Source: an uncultured Sphingobacteriales bacterium
GTDB taxonomy: Bacteria > Bacteroidota > Bacteroidia > Chitinophagales > Chitinophagaceae
Direction of reading: 5' to 3'
Assembly: GCA_937871285.1 (NCBI GenBank)
Contig: CALMQS010000014.1
Coordinates: 1-64,000, forward strand
DNA: 64,000 nucleotides
How positions within the stretch are numbered: the stretch's first letter is position 1; the number at the start of each line of letters is the position of its first letter. Positions 17,147 through 25,406 of this stretch are shown here, one piece after another. The notes beneath the pieces are model-generated. The model worked only from the letters and a program-made list of their open reading frames with translations. It had not been told where the DNA came from and did no database searches. Both the position numbers and the translations under genes were made by a program.

Positions 17147-18745
17147 ATGAAGGCGTTCGCAGCATTATTTTTAGATCTTGACCGTACCAATAAAACCAAT
17201 GAAAAGGTTGAATTGCTGAAACAATATTTTTCATCTGCACCGGATAAGGATAAAATATGGGCACTCGCTTTGTTTACAGGACGACGTCCTTCATTTAAAG
17301 TAAACAGTACGCAAATGCAGCAATGGGCTGCCGGGGAAGCGCAGATACCGGACTGGCTTTTCAGGGAAAGTTACAACAGTGTTGGCGACCTGGGCGAAAC
17401 CATATCGCTGGTACTGCCTCCGCATAATAACACTTTAACGGAAAAGTCGTTAAGCGACTGGTTTGACTACTTAAGGGTGTTGCCCTCATTGACAGATGAA
17501 GAAAAGAAAATAAAAATCCTGGAGGCATGGCAGCAATTAACACAGCACGAAATATTCGTGTTTAATAAATTGCTGATGGGAAGCTTTCGTATCGGCGTTT
17601 CTCAAACTTTAGTGATTCGTGCTATAGGGGAAGCTACAAAAATGGAGCCGGCCATTATTGCACATCGTATAATGGGCAATTGGAAGCCTGCTGAAATAAG
17701 TTTTGATGAACTGATCTTTAAAGAAGGGGAGAACGATAATGATTCAAGACCTTATCCTTTTTATCTTGCTTATTCCGTGGAAGGAGATATTTCAGGGTTG
17801 GGAGACCCCGCGGCTTGGTACGCTGAATGGAAATGGGATGGCATACGCTCACAAATTATTTTTCGTAACAATGAATTGTATATATGGACGAGAGGAGAAG
17901 AATTAGCTACAGATAAATTTCCGGAGCTGCATATTTTGAAAAATTTGTTAGCCGATGGCACTGTATTAGACGGAGAGATAGTGAGTTTCAGAGATGGCAA
18001 ACCACTGCCTTTTAATATGCTGCAAACACGTATAAGCAGGAAAAACCTGACGAAGAAAATTTTGCAGGATGCACCGCTAGCATTCATTGCATACGATATA
18101 CTGGAAGCCGGTGGAATTGATATCCGGCCATTACCACAGCAGCAGAGAAGAGAAAATCTGGAACAGCTCTTTAATACCATGCAGGCAACTCCTGTGGCTC
18201 ATCTTTCCCCATTACTTGTATTTGCCGGTTGGGAGGATCTGAAAACACTGCACACACAATCCAGGGAGCATGCCGCAGAAGGCTTTATGCTAAAAAACAA
18301 AACGGGTGCTTACCAGGCAGGCAGAAAAAAAGGGGAGTGGTGGAAATGGAAAGTAAATCCTTTAAGCATTGATGCGGTATTGATCTATGCGCAAAAAGGC
18401 CATGGCCGCAGAACAGAGCTGTATACGGATTATACTTTTGCTGTATGGGATGCAGACAATACGTTAATTCCGTTTGCCAAAGCGTATTCAGGACTCACTG
18501 ATAAGGAAATTACTGAAGTAGACAGGTTCATCAAACAACATACCATTGAAAAGTTCGGGCCCGTGCGTACGGTTAAGCCTGAACTGGTTTTTGAAATTGG
18601 TTTTGAAGGTATTAATAAGTCTGCCCGGCATAAATCGGGGATCGCTGTACGGTTTCCGCGTATCCTGAGCTGGCGCAAGGATAAAAAACCAACGGAAGCA
18701 GATACACTGGAAAATTTGAAAAATATTCTGGAACTGTATAAATGA
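17147..18745 (+). CDS. ATP-dependent DNA ligase
   Basis: The 532-residue protein has an N-terminal DNA-binding domain (about 1-200). A nucleotidyltransferase domain follows, with motif I as KWDGIR and the adenylated Lys229. The conserved LDGEIV follows, then AEGFMLKN and WWKWK (motifs IV-V). A C-terminal OB domain runs from about 415. It joins DNA ends using ATP and works beside the cellular NAD-dependent ligase. It follows the exonuclease with a two-base gap. The helicase and PdeM phosphoesterase often found in this cluster are not adjacent. Confidence 0.93.
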   Translation: MKAFAALFLDLDRTNKTNEKVELLKQYFSSAPDKDKIWALALFTGRRPSFKVNSTQMQQWAAGEAQIPDWLFRESYNSVGDLGETISLVLPPHNNTLTEKSLSDWFDYLRVLPSLTDEEKKIKILEAWQQLTQHEIFVFNKLLMGSFRIGVSQTLVIRAIGEATKMEPAIIAHRIMGNWKPAEISFDELIFKEGENDNDSRPYPFYLAYSVEGDISGLGDPAAWYAEWKWDGIRSQIIFRNNELYIWTRGEELATDKFPELHILKNLLADGTVLDGEIVSFRDGKPLPFNMLQTRISRKNLTKKILQDAPLAFIAYDILEAGGIDIRPLPQQQRRENLEQLFNTMQATPVAHLSPLLVFAGWEDLKTLHTQSREHAAEGFMLKNKTGAYQAGRKKGEWWKWKVNPLSIDAVLIYAQKGHGRRTELYTDYTFAVWDADNTLIPFAKAYSGLTDKEITEVDRFIKQHTIEKFGPVRTVKPELVFEIGFEGINKSARHKSGIAVRFPRILSWRKDKKPTEADTLENLKNILELYK

Positions 18746-18866
18746 TCTCCCCTCTATTTATAAAAATACACAGGTAGCCGTTGGTTTCTGATTTTCTTGT
18801 GTGGTAAAAGATACACCTATAGCATATTTTATTGGAGTAAGATAAAATTCATCTATTTTTTTTAAA

Positions 18867-18887
18867 TGTACGTATATTTTCCGTACA
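18867..18887. promoter_or_regulatory. Candidate operator of the toxin-antitoxin pair
   Basis: TGTACG at 18867-18872 and CGTACA at 18882-18887 form a perfect inverted repeat with a 9-base spacer, 24 bases before the antitoxin ATG. Antitoxins of this class usually repress their own promoter by binding such palindromes, so this is a likely autoregulatory site (inference). Confidence 0.45.
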
Positions 18888-18910
18888 CTTGTTATAAAAA
18901 AACATAGATT

Positions 18911-19189
18911 ATGGAATCAGGGATAGCCAGATTTGACACAAGACTTTCCAAAGCTCAGAAAGAATTTTTCGAATACGCGGCAAATTTAGGCGGCTATAGA
19001 ACGTTGACCGAATTTGTTATTAACTCTGTGCAGAGTAAGGCGGATGAAATTGTAGAAAAACATACTTCTATTATTGCATCGAAGCGGGATCAGGAAATTT
19101 TCTTCGAGGCCATAATGAATCCGGCCGTGCCCGGTAAAAAACTCAGTGTTGCTGCCAAAAAATACAATAAACTGGTGAAGCAGAAATGA
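18911..19189 (+). CDS. TacA-like antitoxin (DUF1778 family)
   Basis: The 92-residue protein has an N-terminal ribbon-helix-helix-like region (IARFDTRLSKAQKEFFEYAANLGG, then a TEFVI helix) and a charged C-terminal helix that would wrap the toxin. That is the DUF1778/TacA layout. Its TGA overlaps the toxin ATG by four bases, the usual translational coupling of such pairs. A palindrome 24 bases upstream is the likely site for self-repression. Confidence 0.85.
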   Translation: MESGIARFDTRLSKAQKEFFEYAANLGGYRTLTEFVINSVQSKADEIVEKHTSIIASKRDQEIFFEAIMNPAVPGKKLSVAAKKYNKLVKQK

Positions 19190-19689
19190 GTTACATAACA
19201 GTTCCTTTAGATACTTCTCACAATAAAGAAAATTTTAATTGTGGGAAACCGCTGCTTAATTCCTGTTTACATAAACAGGCAAAGCAAGCAGTGAAAAGGA
19301 GGCTTTCCGCTTGTTTTATTCTTCGTGATGGAAAAGAAATAAAAGGGTATTATACGCTTTCTACCGCTTCTGTTGAAAAAAGGATGCTGCCGCAGGAAAT
19401 TATCAAAAAATTGCCTCCCTCATACAATGACCTGCCAGCGATATTATTAGGCAGATTAGCTATTAATAGAAGCTATCAGGGCCAGGGATTGGGAGAACTG
19501 ATTTTAATGGATGCCTTAAAAAGAAGTTATTTCGCTTCAATGCAAGTTGGATCAATGGCAGTAATAGTAGACCCGCTGGATGAGGAAGCGGTAAGATTTT
19601 ATAAGCAATATGATTTTATTCTTCTTAGTGATAGCGGTAAGATGTTTTTGCCGATGGCTACAATTGTTTCGCTATTCCCCGATGTGTAA
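19186..19689 (+). CDS. TacT-like GNAT acetyltransferase toxin
   Basis: Known TacT toxins acetylate the amino group of charged tRNAs and stop translation. This 167-residue GNAT protein has the acetyl-CoA loop Q98-G-Q-G-L-G103 after LLGRLAINRSY. It has a C-terminal tyrosine in FYKQYDF (Tyr139 or nearby) at the position of the catalytic residue in the family. It is preceded by, and overlaps, the DUF1778 antitoxin gene. It would be inactive while bound to the antitoxin. Confidence 0.87.
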   Translation: MSYITVPLDTSHNKENFNCGKPLLNSCLHKQAKQAVKRRLSACFILRDGKEIKGYYTLSTASVEKRMLPQEIIKKLPPSYNDLPAILLGRLAINRSYQGQGLGELILMDALKRSYFASMQVGSMAVIVDPLDEEAVRFYKQYDFILLSDSGKMFLPMATIVSLFPDV

Positions 19690-19752
19690 ATAATTTCTTA
19701 TTGTATAAGGGAATGCTGCTGTCGAAATACATCTGTCGGACATATCAAATCG

Positions 19753-19788
19753 AAAAAGAGGTTGTCTCAATGTAAATGAAACAACCTC
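19753..19788 (-). terminator. Rho-independent terminator of tRNA-Pro
   Basis: GAGGTTGT at 19758-19765 pairs perfectly with ACAACCTC at 19781-19788. Read leftward, the stem is followed by a run of T (19753-19757). It starts about 9 bases beyond the tRNA 3' end. Confidence 0.85.
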
Positions 19789-19796
19789 CTAAAGAG

Positions 19797-19870
19797 TCGG
19801 GACGACAAGATTCGAACTTGCGACCCCTAGCACCCCATGCTAGTGCGCTACCGGGCTGCGCTACGTCCCG
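19797..19870 (-). tRNA. tRNA-Pro (anticodon GGG)
   Basis: The minus strand folds as a full cloverleaf: acceptor CGGGACG pairing with CGTCCCG, D-stem GCGC/GCGC, anticodon stem CTAGC/GCTAG around the loop ATGGGGT, and T-arm with TTCGAAT. The loop places GGG as the anticodon, which reads CCC and CCU proline codons. The 3' CCA is not encoded. Terminator-like sequence follows. Confidence 0.96.
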
Positions 19871-19903
19871 AACACTATGCAAGATGATTATCCTGCAAGT
19901 ATC

Positions 19904-19990
19904 TTTGTATATCCTTCTTTCAACATTTTCTGTACTGCCAACATAATACTTTTGTAAAGAACTGCTGTATATAATATACACCCAAAACAT
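19904..19990 (-). pseudogene. Remnant of a GIY-YIG nuclease gene
   Basis: The 29 codons from the ATG at 19990 encode [20 protein letters not shown] followed by VERRIYK. This is the first part of a GIY-YIG domain, with VYII for the first motif and YYVG for the YIG motif. The rest of the domain, including the catalytic Arg/Glu region, is absent: the frame runs into the tRNA-Pro gene and its terminator. It is best read as the truncated 5' end of a former nuclease gene. Confidence 0.65.
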
Positions 19991-20007
19991 GTTCCATATA
20001 GTTTAGC

Positions 20008-20068
20008 AACTTGCGACCCTCCCGCCCTCAGGCGGGATGCGCTTACAGAGGGACGCTACGTCCCGAAC
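20008..20068 (-). pseudogene. Degenerate partial copy of tRNA-Pro
   Basis: On the plus strand 20008-20019 (AACTTGCGACCC) and 20054-20068 (CGCTACGTCCCGAAC) are identical to parts of the intact tRNA-Pro and its leader. The order and spacing are the same. Between them the anticodon arm is replaced by a perfect hairpin, TCCCGCC-CTCA-GGCGGGA (20020-20037). The T-arm 3' half and the acceptor 3' strand are missing, so it cannot work as a tRNA. Confidence 0.6.
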
Positions 20069-20152
20069 TGTGTTAACGGGCTGCAAAAGTAGCTTAAAAT
20101 TCCAATTTCAAAAAATCAATAAATAGCATTTATCTTCGCTGAACTTTTCACA

Positions 20153-21412
20153 ATGACTATCCTCATTCGCAAAGCCATTATTACGCAGCCCGGTTCTCCA
20201 TTTAACGGACAGCAAAAGGATATTTTAATTACCGGTGGCGTCATCGTTCGCATAGCAGATGATATTACAGAAAAAGCAGATACTGTTATTGAACGCGCAG
20301 GGCTACAGGTTTCGCCGGGCTGGGTAGATATTTTCGCGCATTTCTGCGACCCCGGCTATGAATTTAAAGAAACGCTCCAAACAGGTGCAAAAGCGGCGGC
20401 TGCAGGCGGGTATACCCATGTGCTGGTATTGCCTAACACCAATCCTGTAGTACACAGCAAATCGCAGGTAGAATATATTAAAGAAAAAAGCAGGTCCTTA
20501 CCGGTGAACATTCATCCCATAGGCGCCATTTCAAAAAATGCAGAAGGAAAAGACCTTGCCGAAATGTACGATATGTTCGCCAGCGGGGCCATAGCCTTCA
20601 GCGATGGTACCCATGCGGTGCAGTCGGCCGGCGTTCTGTTAAAAGCGTTGCAATATGTAAAAGCTTTTGATGGAGTGCTCATACAAATACCACAGGATAA
20701 GAGTATCGGAACGCATGGACTAATGAATGAAGGGATTATTTCTACCCGGCTGGGCCTGCCCGGGAAACCGGTTATCGCGGAGGAAATGATGGTGGCAAGA
20801 GATATTGAACTGGCAGAGTATGCGGCATCCAAACTGCATTTTACAGGCATCAGCACCCAACGATCGGTTGATCATATTAAAATGGCTAAGGAAAAGGGTT
20901 TGCAGGTAACCTGTTCCGTTACGCCTTACCATCTTTTTTTCAGTGATGAAGACCTGGTGAATTACGATACTAACCTTAAAGTAAACCCTCCTTTGCGCAC
21001 CCCCGAAAACAGGCAGGCATTACGCGAAGCTGTAAACAACGGCTGGATTGACTGCATCGCGTCTCATCATTTTCCACAGGAATGGGATAGCAAAACCTGC
21101 GAGTTTGAATATGCAGGGTATGGTATGATAGGGCTGGAAACGGCTTTTGGCGTGGCAGGCGCCGTAGGCATTGGTACCGAACGCTGGGTAGAATTGTGTA
21201 GCACTAACCCGCGTAAAATTTTTGGATTACCCGCTGCTGCTATACAGGAAGGGCATCCTGCAGACCTTACCTTGTTTAACCCGGGAGTAACGTACCGCTT
21301 TGAAGAAAGACAAATTCAGTCAAAGTCAAAAAATTCTCCTTTCACAGGAAAAGAACTTAAGGGACAGGTAATTGGGATAATTAACGGAGAGAAGGTATTT
21401 TTGAACACCTGA
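20153..21412 (+). CDS. Dihydroorotase-like protein lacking the catalytic metal ligands
   Basis: The 419-residue protein aligns by motif along the whole length of class I dihydroorotase (amidohydrolase fold), for example the KVNPPLR and MIGLETAFG segments. The metal site is lost: HxH is F61-A-H63, the following Arg is Cys65, the CED region reads PQDKS, TPHHL is TPYHL, and TDHAPH is SHHFPQ. It probably cannot make dihydroorotate. Inactive homologues (PyrC' of Pseudomonas) serve as structural partners of aspartate carbamoyltransferase, which is one possible role. It is followed 21 bases later by the DUF4199 gene. Confidence 0.8.
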   Translation: MTILIRKAIITQPGSPFNGQQKDILITGGVIVRIADDITEKADTVIERAGLQVSPGWVDIFAHFCDPGYEFKETLQTGAKAAAAGGYTHVLVLPNTNPVVHSKSQVEYIKEKSRSLPVNIHPIGAISKNAEGKDLAEMYDMFASGAIAFSDGTHAVQSAGVLLKALQYVKAFDGVLIQIPQDKSIGTHGLMNEGIISTRLGLPGKPVIAEEMMVARDIELAEYAASKLHFTGISTQRSVDHIKMAKEKGLQVTCSVTPYHLFFSDEDLVNYDTNLKVNPPLRTPENRQALREAVNNGWIDCIASHHFPQEWDSKTCEFEYAGYGMIGLETAFGVAGAVGIGTERWVELCSTNPRKIFGLPAAAIQEGHPADLTLFNPGVTYRFEERQIQSKSKNSPFTGKELKGQVIGIINGEKVFLNT

Positions 21413-21433
21413 TTTTTTACCAAAACAATAATT

Positions 21434-21973
21434 ATGGAAAAAAAGCGAACAGACGTGGGACTTACCTACGGACTAATATCCGGATTGGCATCTGTTATTT
21501 TTAGCCTCTTGCTATATTTGGGAGGTGTACAATGGTTTGTAAACCCCTTAGCCTATGCCGGTATTATAATACCTGTAATTATTGCTGTGCTTGCGGGGTT
21601 AAAACAAAAAAAGCTGAATGAAGGTTATCTTGATTTCGCTGCTGCCCTGAAAGTGGTTTTTACAACCTTTGTCATTGGCACGATAATCAGTACTTTATTT
21701 AGTTATGTGCTGTTTAACTTTATTGATGTGCCATTCCGCGAAGCACTCATGCAGGAAACGGCAGAAAAGACGCAGCAGATGATGCAAAAATTTGGCGCAT
21801 CACAGGATCAGATAGATAAAGCAACAGAAGATATGATGAAGGGCAATAATTACACTTTCGGAAAGCAAATGCTTGGCGCGGCATTCTTTTGCATTTTCTG
21901 GTTTATAATAAGTGTCATTATAGCTGCCATTATTAAAAAGAAAAAGCCGGAATTTCCAACGGCTGTTCAATAA
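21434..21973 (+). CDS. DUF4199 family membrane protein
   Basis: The 179 residues carry four hydrophobic segments: about 13-33, 37-56, 70-98 and 148-168. A glutamine/methionine-rich stretch lies between the third and fourth. The pattern and the start (KRTDVGLTYGLISG) recall DUF4199, a Bacteroidota family of unknown function. The gene sits between the dihydroorotase-like gene and a GT2 glycosyltransferase, with about 20-base gaps, so the three are probably one transcript. Confidence 0.75.
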   Translation: MEKKRTDVGLTYGLISGLASVIFSLLLYLGGVQWFVNPLAYAGIIIPVIIAVLAGLKQKKLNEGYLDFAAALKVVFTTFVIGTIISTLFSYVLFNFIDVPFREALMQETAEKTQQMMQKFGASQDQIDKATEDMMKGNNYTFGKQMLGAAFFCIFWFIISVIIAAIIKKKKPEFPTAVQ

Positions 21974-21990
21974 TACTGTAATATTTCTGC

Positions 21991-22932
21991 ATGAACATCA
22001 GCGTTGTTATCCCATTATTTAATGAAGAGGAGTCGTTGTCTGAATTGTGTGTCTGGATACAGAAGATAATGGATGAAAACGGGTTTTCATATGAGATCAT
22101 TTTGGTAGATGACGGAAGCACAGACCGCTCATGGTGTGTTGTTGAGCAATTGCGCACAGGGCATTCGTGCATAAAGGGCATTAAGTTCCAGCGTAATTAT
22201 GGTAAAAGCGCGGCGCTTAATGAAGGCTTCAGGGCGGCGCAGGGCGAAGTGGTGATTACTATGGATGCGGATCTGCAGGACAGTCCTGATGAAATACCCG
22301 AACTGAGAAAAATGATCGTGGAAGACGGATATGATATGGTAAGCGGGTGGAAGAAGAAAAGATATGACAGTACGCTCACTAAAAATATTCCTTCCAGGTT
22401 TTTTAATGCCGTTACCCGCCGCATGTCTAAAATACCTTTGCATGATTTTAATTGCGGGTTAAAAGCCTATAAAAACAAGGTAATAAAAAGCATTGAGGTA
22501 TACGGAGAAATGCATCGCTACATTCCTGTGCTGGCCAAGTGGGCAGGGTTTAAAAAGATTGGTGAAAAAGTAGTAGAGCACCGCCCGCGCAAATATGGTG
22601 TTACCAAGTTTGGCTGGGAACGCTTCATTAACGGTTTTTTGGATCTTGCCTCCATTATGTTCGTAGGCAGGTTTGGAAAAAAGCCTATGCATTTTTTTGG
22701 ATTATGGGGAACCCTGAGTTTTTTTATCGGGCTATTGCTCAGTATTTATCTTATTATCAGCAAATTTGTTGACCCCGAATACGCGTTAACCAACCGTCCT
22801 GCTTTTTTTATTGCGCTAACCCTGCTTTTGCTGGGGTCGCAGCTTTTTTTAGCAGGATTTACAGGTGAGCTTATTGCCCGCAATTCTGCGGAACGCAATA
22901 CTTACCTGGTAGAAAAGAAGCTGGGCGTTTGA
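21991..22932 (+). CDS. GT2 family glycosyltransferase, polyprenyl-phosphate sugar synthase type
   Basis: The enzyme probably moves a sugar from a nucleotide donor to polyprenyl phosphate at the inner membrane. Residues about 1-220 form a GT-A domain: SVVIPLFNEEESL, DDGSTDRSW and the DxD-like MDADLQDSPDE. Two membrane helices follow at about 233-256 and 270-293. This is the architecture of DPM1/GtrB-type enzymes. It lies 17 bases after the DUF4199 gene and 18 before the next glycosyltransferase. Confidence 0.88.
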   Translation: MNISVVIPLFNEEESLSELCVWIQKIMDENGFSYEIILVDDGSTDRSWCVVEQLRTGHSCIKGIKFQRNYGKSAALNEGFRAAQGEVVITMDADLQDSPDEIPELRKMIVEDGYDMVSGWKKKRYDSTLTKNIPSRFFNAVTRRMSKIPLHDFNCGLKAYKNKVIKSIEVYGEMHRYIPVLAKWAGFKKIGEKVVEHRPRKYGVTKFGWERFINGFLDLASIMFVGRFGKKPMHFFGLWGTLSFFIGLLLSIYLIISKFVDPEYALTNRPAFFIALTLLLLGSQLFLAGFTGELIARNSAERNTYLVEKKLGV

Positions 22933-22950
22933 TCGTATATATAAGTGCTA

Positions 22951-24093
22951 ATGAAAAGAAAGATTGTCATCATTGGTCCCGCACATCCTTTGCGCGGAGG
23001 ATTAGCTTCATACGATGAACGACTGGCGAAGGAATTTCAGCAGCAGGGATGGGATACACATATTTATACCTTTTCATTACAGTACCCCGGTTTTCTTTTT
23101 CCCGGCACAACACAATATTCATCTGAGCCGCCACCTGCCGGGCTGGATATACATGTTCGTATTAATTCGGTTAATCCCTTTAACTGGTATAGCGTTGGCA
23201 GGGAGCTGCAAAAGCTTTCACCGGATATTATTGTAGTTCGGTATTGGCTGCCTTTTATGGGGCCATGCCTGGGAACAATATTGAGGGTCGCTAAAAAAAA
23301 TAAGCGGAGTAAAATAGTATGTATTGCCGATAATATTATACCCCACGAAAAAAGGCCGGGCGACACTGCTTTTACCCGCTATTTTTTAAAAGCGGTGGAC
23401 GCATTTATTACGATGAGCGAAAAAGTGCTGGCCGACCTGCGCATGATTGAATTTAAAAAAACCGCACGGTTTGTTCCTCATCCCCTGTATGATAATTTCG
23501 GGGAGAAGATCAGCAAAGAAGCAGCACGCCATAAGCTGGGTTTAAACAAAAATGACAGGATCGTATTATTTTTTGGGTTTATCCGCAAATACAAAGGGTT
23601 TGATATTTTGTTAGATGCGATGAAAATAGTGAAGGAAAAAGTTTCGGTGCAAATAGCTCCGCCTGTGAAGCTGCTGGTAGCAGGTGAGTTTTATGAAGAT
23701 AGTAAACCCTATCTCCGGCAAATTAAGGATAATGACATTGAAGATGTATTGATACTAAAAACGGATTTTGTTCCCGACAGTGAGGTGAAATACTACCTGT
23801 GTGCCGCTGATGTGGTAATACAACCCTACCGCAATGCTACTCAAAGCGGTGTAACACCGTTGGCTTATCACTTTGAAACGCCCATGATTATAACTAATGT
23901 AGGAGGGTTAACTGCTATGGTGCCGGATGGTAAAGCCGGTTTGGTTGCGGAGCCTGATGCCGGTTCCATAGCTGTAAAGATATTTCGGTTCTATGAAATG
24001 GGAGAAGATCATTTTATTCCGGGCCTGATTGAAGAAAAAAAGAAATATACCTGGGATAATATGGTAAAAGCGATTGAGGAGGTGAGTGGGTGA
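22951..24093 (+). CDS. GT4 family glycosyltransferase
   Basis: The 380-residue protein has a GT-B fold. An N-terminal acceptor domain opens with KIVIIGPAHPLRGGLASYDE. A C-terminal donor-binding domain contains LFFGFIRKYKGFDIL and the later TQSGVTPLAYHFETPMI, near the usual EX7E region. It probably extends a cell-surface oligosaccharide. I start at the ATG at 22951, because the codons before it begin with GTG and add only two residues. It precedes the heptose genes with a 240-base gap containing a new promoter-like box. Confidence 0.85.
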   Translation: MKRKIVIIGPAHPLRGGLASYDERLAKEFQQQGWDTHIYTFSLQYPGFLFPGTTQYSSEPPPAGLDIHVRINSVNPFNWYSVGRELQKLSPDIIVVRYWLPFMGPCLGTILRVAKKNKRSKIVCIADNIIPHEKRPGDTAFTRYFLKAVDAFITMSEKVLADLRMIEFKKTARFVPHPLYDNFGEKISKEAARHKLGLNKNDRIVLFFGFIRKYKGFDILLDAMKIVKEKVSVQIAPPVKLLVAGEFYEDSKPYLRQIKDNDIEDVLILKTDFVPDSEVKYYLCAADVVIQPYRNATQSGVTPLAYHFETPMIITNVGGLTAMVPDGKAGLVAEPDAGSIAVKIFRFYEMGEDHFIPGLIEEKKKYTWDNMVKAIEEVSG

Positions 24094-24251
24094 GTAGTGA
24101 ATGGTGCGTGTATTCAAAAGATAGGGAAAGCGGTGAGCCGGTTGGAATGCGGTTTATGTCCGGAGCTGTGTTGTTTATGCTGTTATGGCATATTGGGATA
24201 TATAAAGATGATATAGCAGAACATAAGGCCCGGAATTGCATTTCAGCGCAG

Positions 24252-24276
24252 TCCCTCTCCACAGCGGGGAGAGGGA
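24252..24276. repeat. Hairpin of the CCCTCTCC/GGAGAGGG type
   Basis: TCCCTCTCC at 24252-24260 pairs perfectly with GGAGAGGGA at 24268-24276 around a 7-base loop, followed by the purine-rich AAGAGGGTGAGGGGG. It could end the upstream glycosyltransferase transcript, although no T-run follows. Repeats of this form occur in many unrelated bacterial genomes. Confidence 0.5.
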
Positions 24277-24302
24277 AAGAGGGTGAGGGGGAAAATTCGG
24301 CT

Positions 24303-24310
24303 TACATTTG
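24303..24310 (+). promoter_or_regulatory. Candidate -7 box for the heptose operon
   Basis: TACATTTG matches TAnnTTTG and lies 25 bases before the hddA ATG, downstream of a hairpin. This is where a promoter for the four following genes would be expected. No -33 TTTG is seen at the usual distance. Confidence 0.45.
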
Positions 24311-24334
24311 TACATAAATTAAGTATTATTAATA

Positions 24335-25357
24335 ATGATCTACAGGAGCAAGGCGCCATTGCGGATAGGTTTAGCGGGGGGAGGAACGGATGTAAGTCCG
24401 TATTGCGACTTGTACGGAGGCGCCATTCTTAATGCAACGGTTTCCTTATACGCATATGCCAATATTGAACCGTTGAATGAGGAGATCATTATTCTGGAAG
24501 CCGCAGACAGAAGAGAAATATTGCAATATCAATGTAATAAAATTCTGCCGGTAAATGGTGAGCTTGACCTGTTAAAGGGTGTGTATAACCGTATACAGGA
24601 AGATTATGGCGTACCCACCATCGGTTTCAAATTACAAACTTTTGTAGATGCACCTGCCGGTTCCGGTCTGGGCACTTCGTCTACCCTGGTGGTAGCTATT
24701 ATAGGTGCATTTGCAGAAATGCTGAAGCTGCCCTTAGGCGAATATGATATTGCACATTATGCTTATCATATAGAGCGTAATGATCTGAACCTGGCCGGAG
24801 GAAGGCAGGATCAGTATGCGGCCACATTTGGCGGTGTTAACTATATGGAATTTTATGAAGAAGATAAAGTGATCGTTAACCCGCTGCGCATCAAGTATGA
24901 ATACCTCAGCGAACTCGAAAATAATTTAGTATTGTTTTATACCGCTTCCAGCAGGGAATCGGCCGCCATCATTAAAGAACAGCAAAAAAATGTACAGCAA
25001 AAAAAGGAAGGCTCTATAGAAGCGATGCACCAGCTGAAAGAACAAAGCCGGATGATGAAAGAAGCATTGCTGAAAGGGAGGCTTAACGAGATCGGTGAAA
25101 TATTAGATTTCGGATTCCAACAAAAGCGGAAAATGGCAGCTAATATTTCCAACCCGTTTATTGAAGAAATATACTATACTGCAAAAAAAGCAGGTGCTTC
25201 CGGAGGAAAAATATCAGGAGCAGGCGGCGGCGGGTTTATGATATTTTATTGTCCGGGAAATACCCGGTATAAGGTAATTGAAACCCTGCAGCAGTTTGGA
25301 GGAGAAGTAAAACAATATACGTTCACCAAAAACGGGTTGAGCACCTGGGCTGTATGA
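24335..25357 (+). CDS. hddA: D-glycero-alpha-D-manno-heptose 7-phosphate kinase (GHMP kinase)
   Basis: HddA phosphorylates heptose 7-phosphate at O-1 to give the 1,7-bisphosphate. The protein is a GHMP kinase: N-terminal APLRIGLAGGGTDVSPY, ATP-loop PAGSGLGTSST (about residues 107-117), and the C-terminal SGAGGGGFM glycine-rich motif. The 340 residues fit the family. The assignment to heptose rather than fucose or galactose kinase rests mainly on the three neighbouring genes of the same pathway. Confidence 0.88.
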   Translation: MIYRSKAPLRIGLAGGGTDVSPYCDLYGGAILNATVSLYAYANIEPLNEEIIILEAADRREILQYQCNKILPVNGELDLLKGVYNRIQEDYGVPTIGFKLQTFVDAPAGSGLGTSSTLVVAIIGAFAEMLKLPLGEYDIAHYAYHIERNDLNLAGGRQDQYAATFGGVNYMEFYEEDKVIVNPLRIKYEYLSELENNLVLFYTASSRESAAIIKEQQKNVQQKKEGSIEAMHQLKEQSRMMKEALLKGRLNEIGEILDFGFQQKRKMAANISNPFIEEIYYTAKKAGASGGKISGAGGGGFMIFYCPGNTRYKVIETLQQFGGEVKQYTFTKNGLSTWAV

Positions 25358-25406
25358 TGAACAGGTGATGCCGGTTCCGGGGTTGACAATTTATTAAACA
25401 AAAAAT

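Noticed and set aside
19745-19990. An 81-codon open frame with a GIY-YIG-like start
   Set aside because: Most of it translates the tRNA-Pro gene and its terminator. Only the first 29 codons look like protein, so I list a remnant, not a gene.
24252-24276. Hairpin considered as a regulator of the heptose operon
   Set aside because: The same CCCTCTCC/GGAGAGGG form occurs widely in unrelated genomes and lacks a T-run; no specific role is supported.
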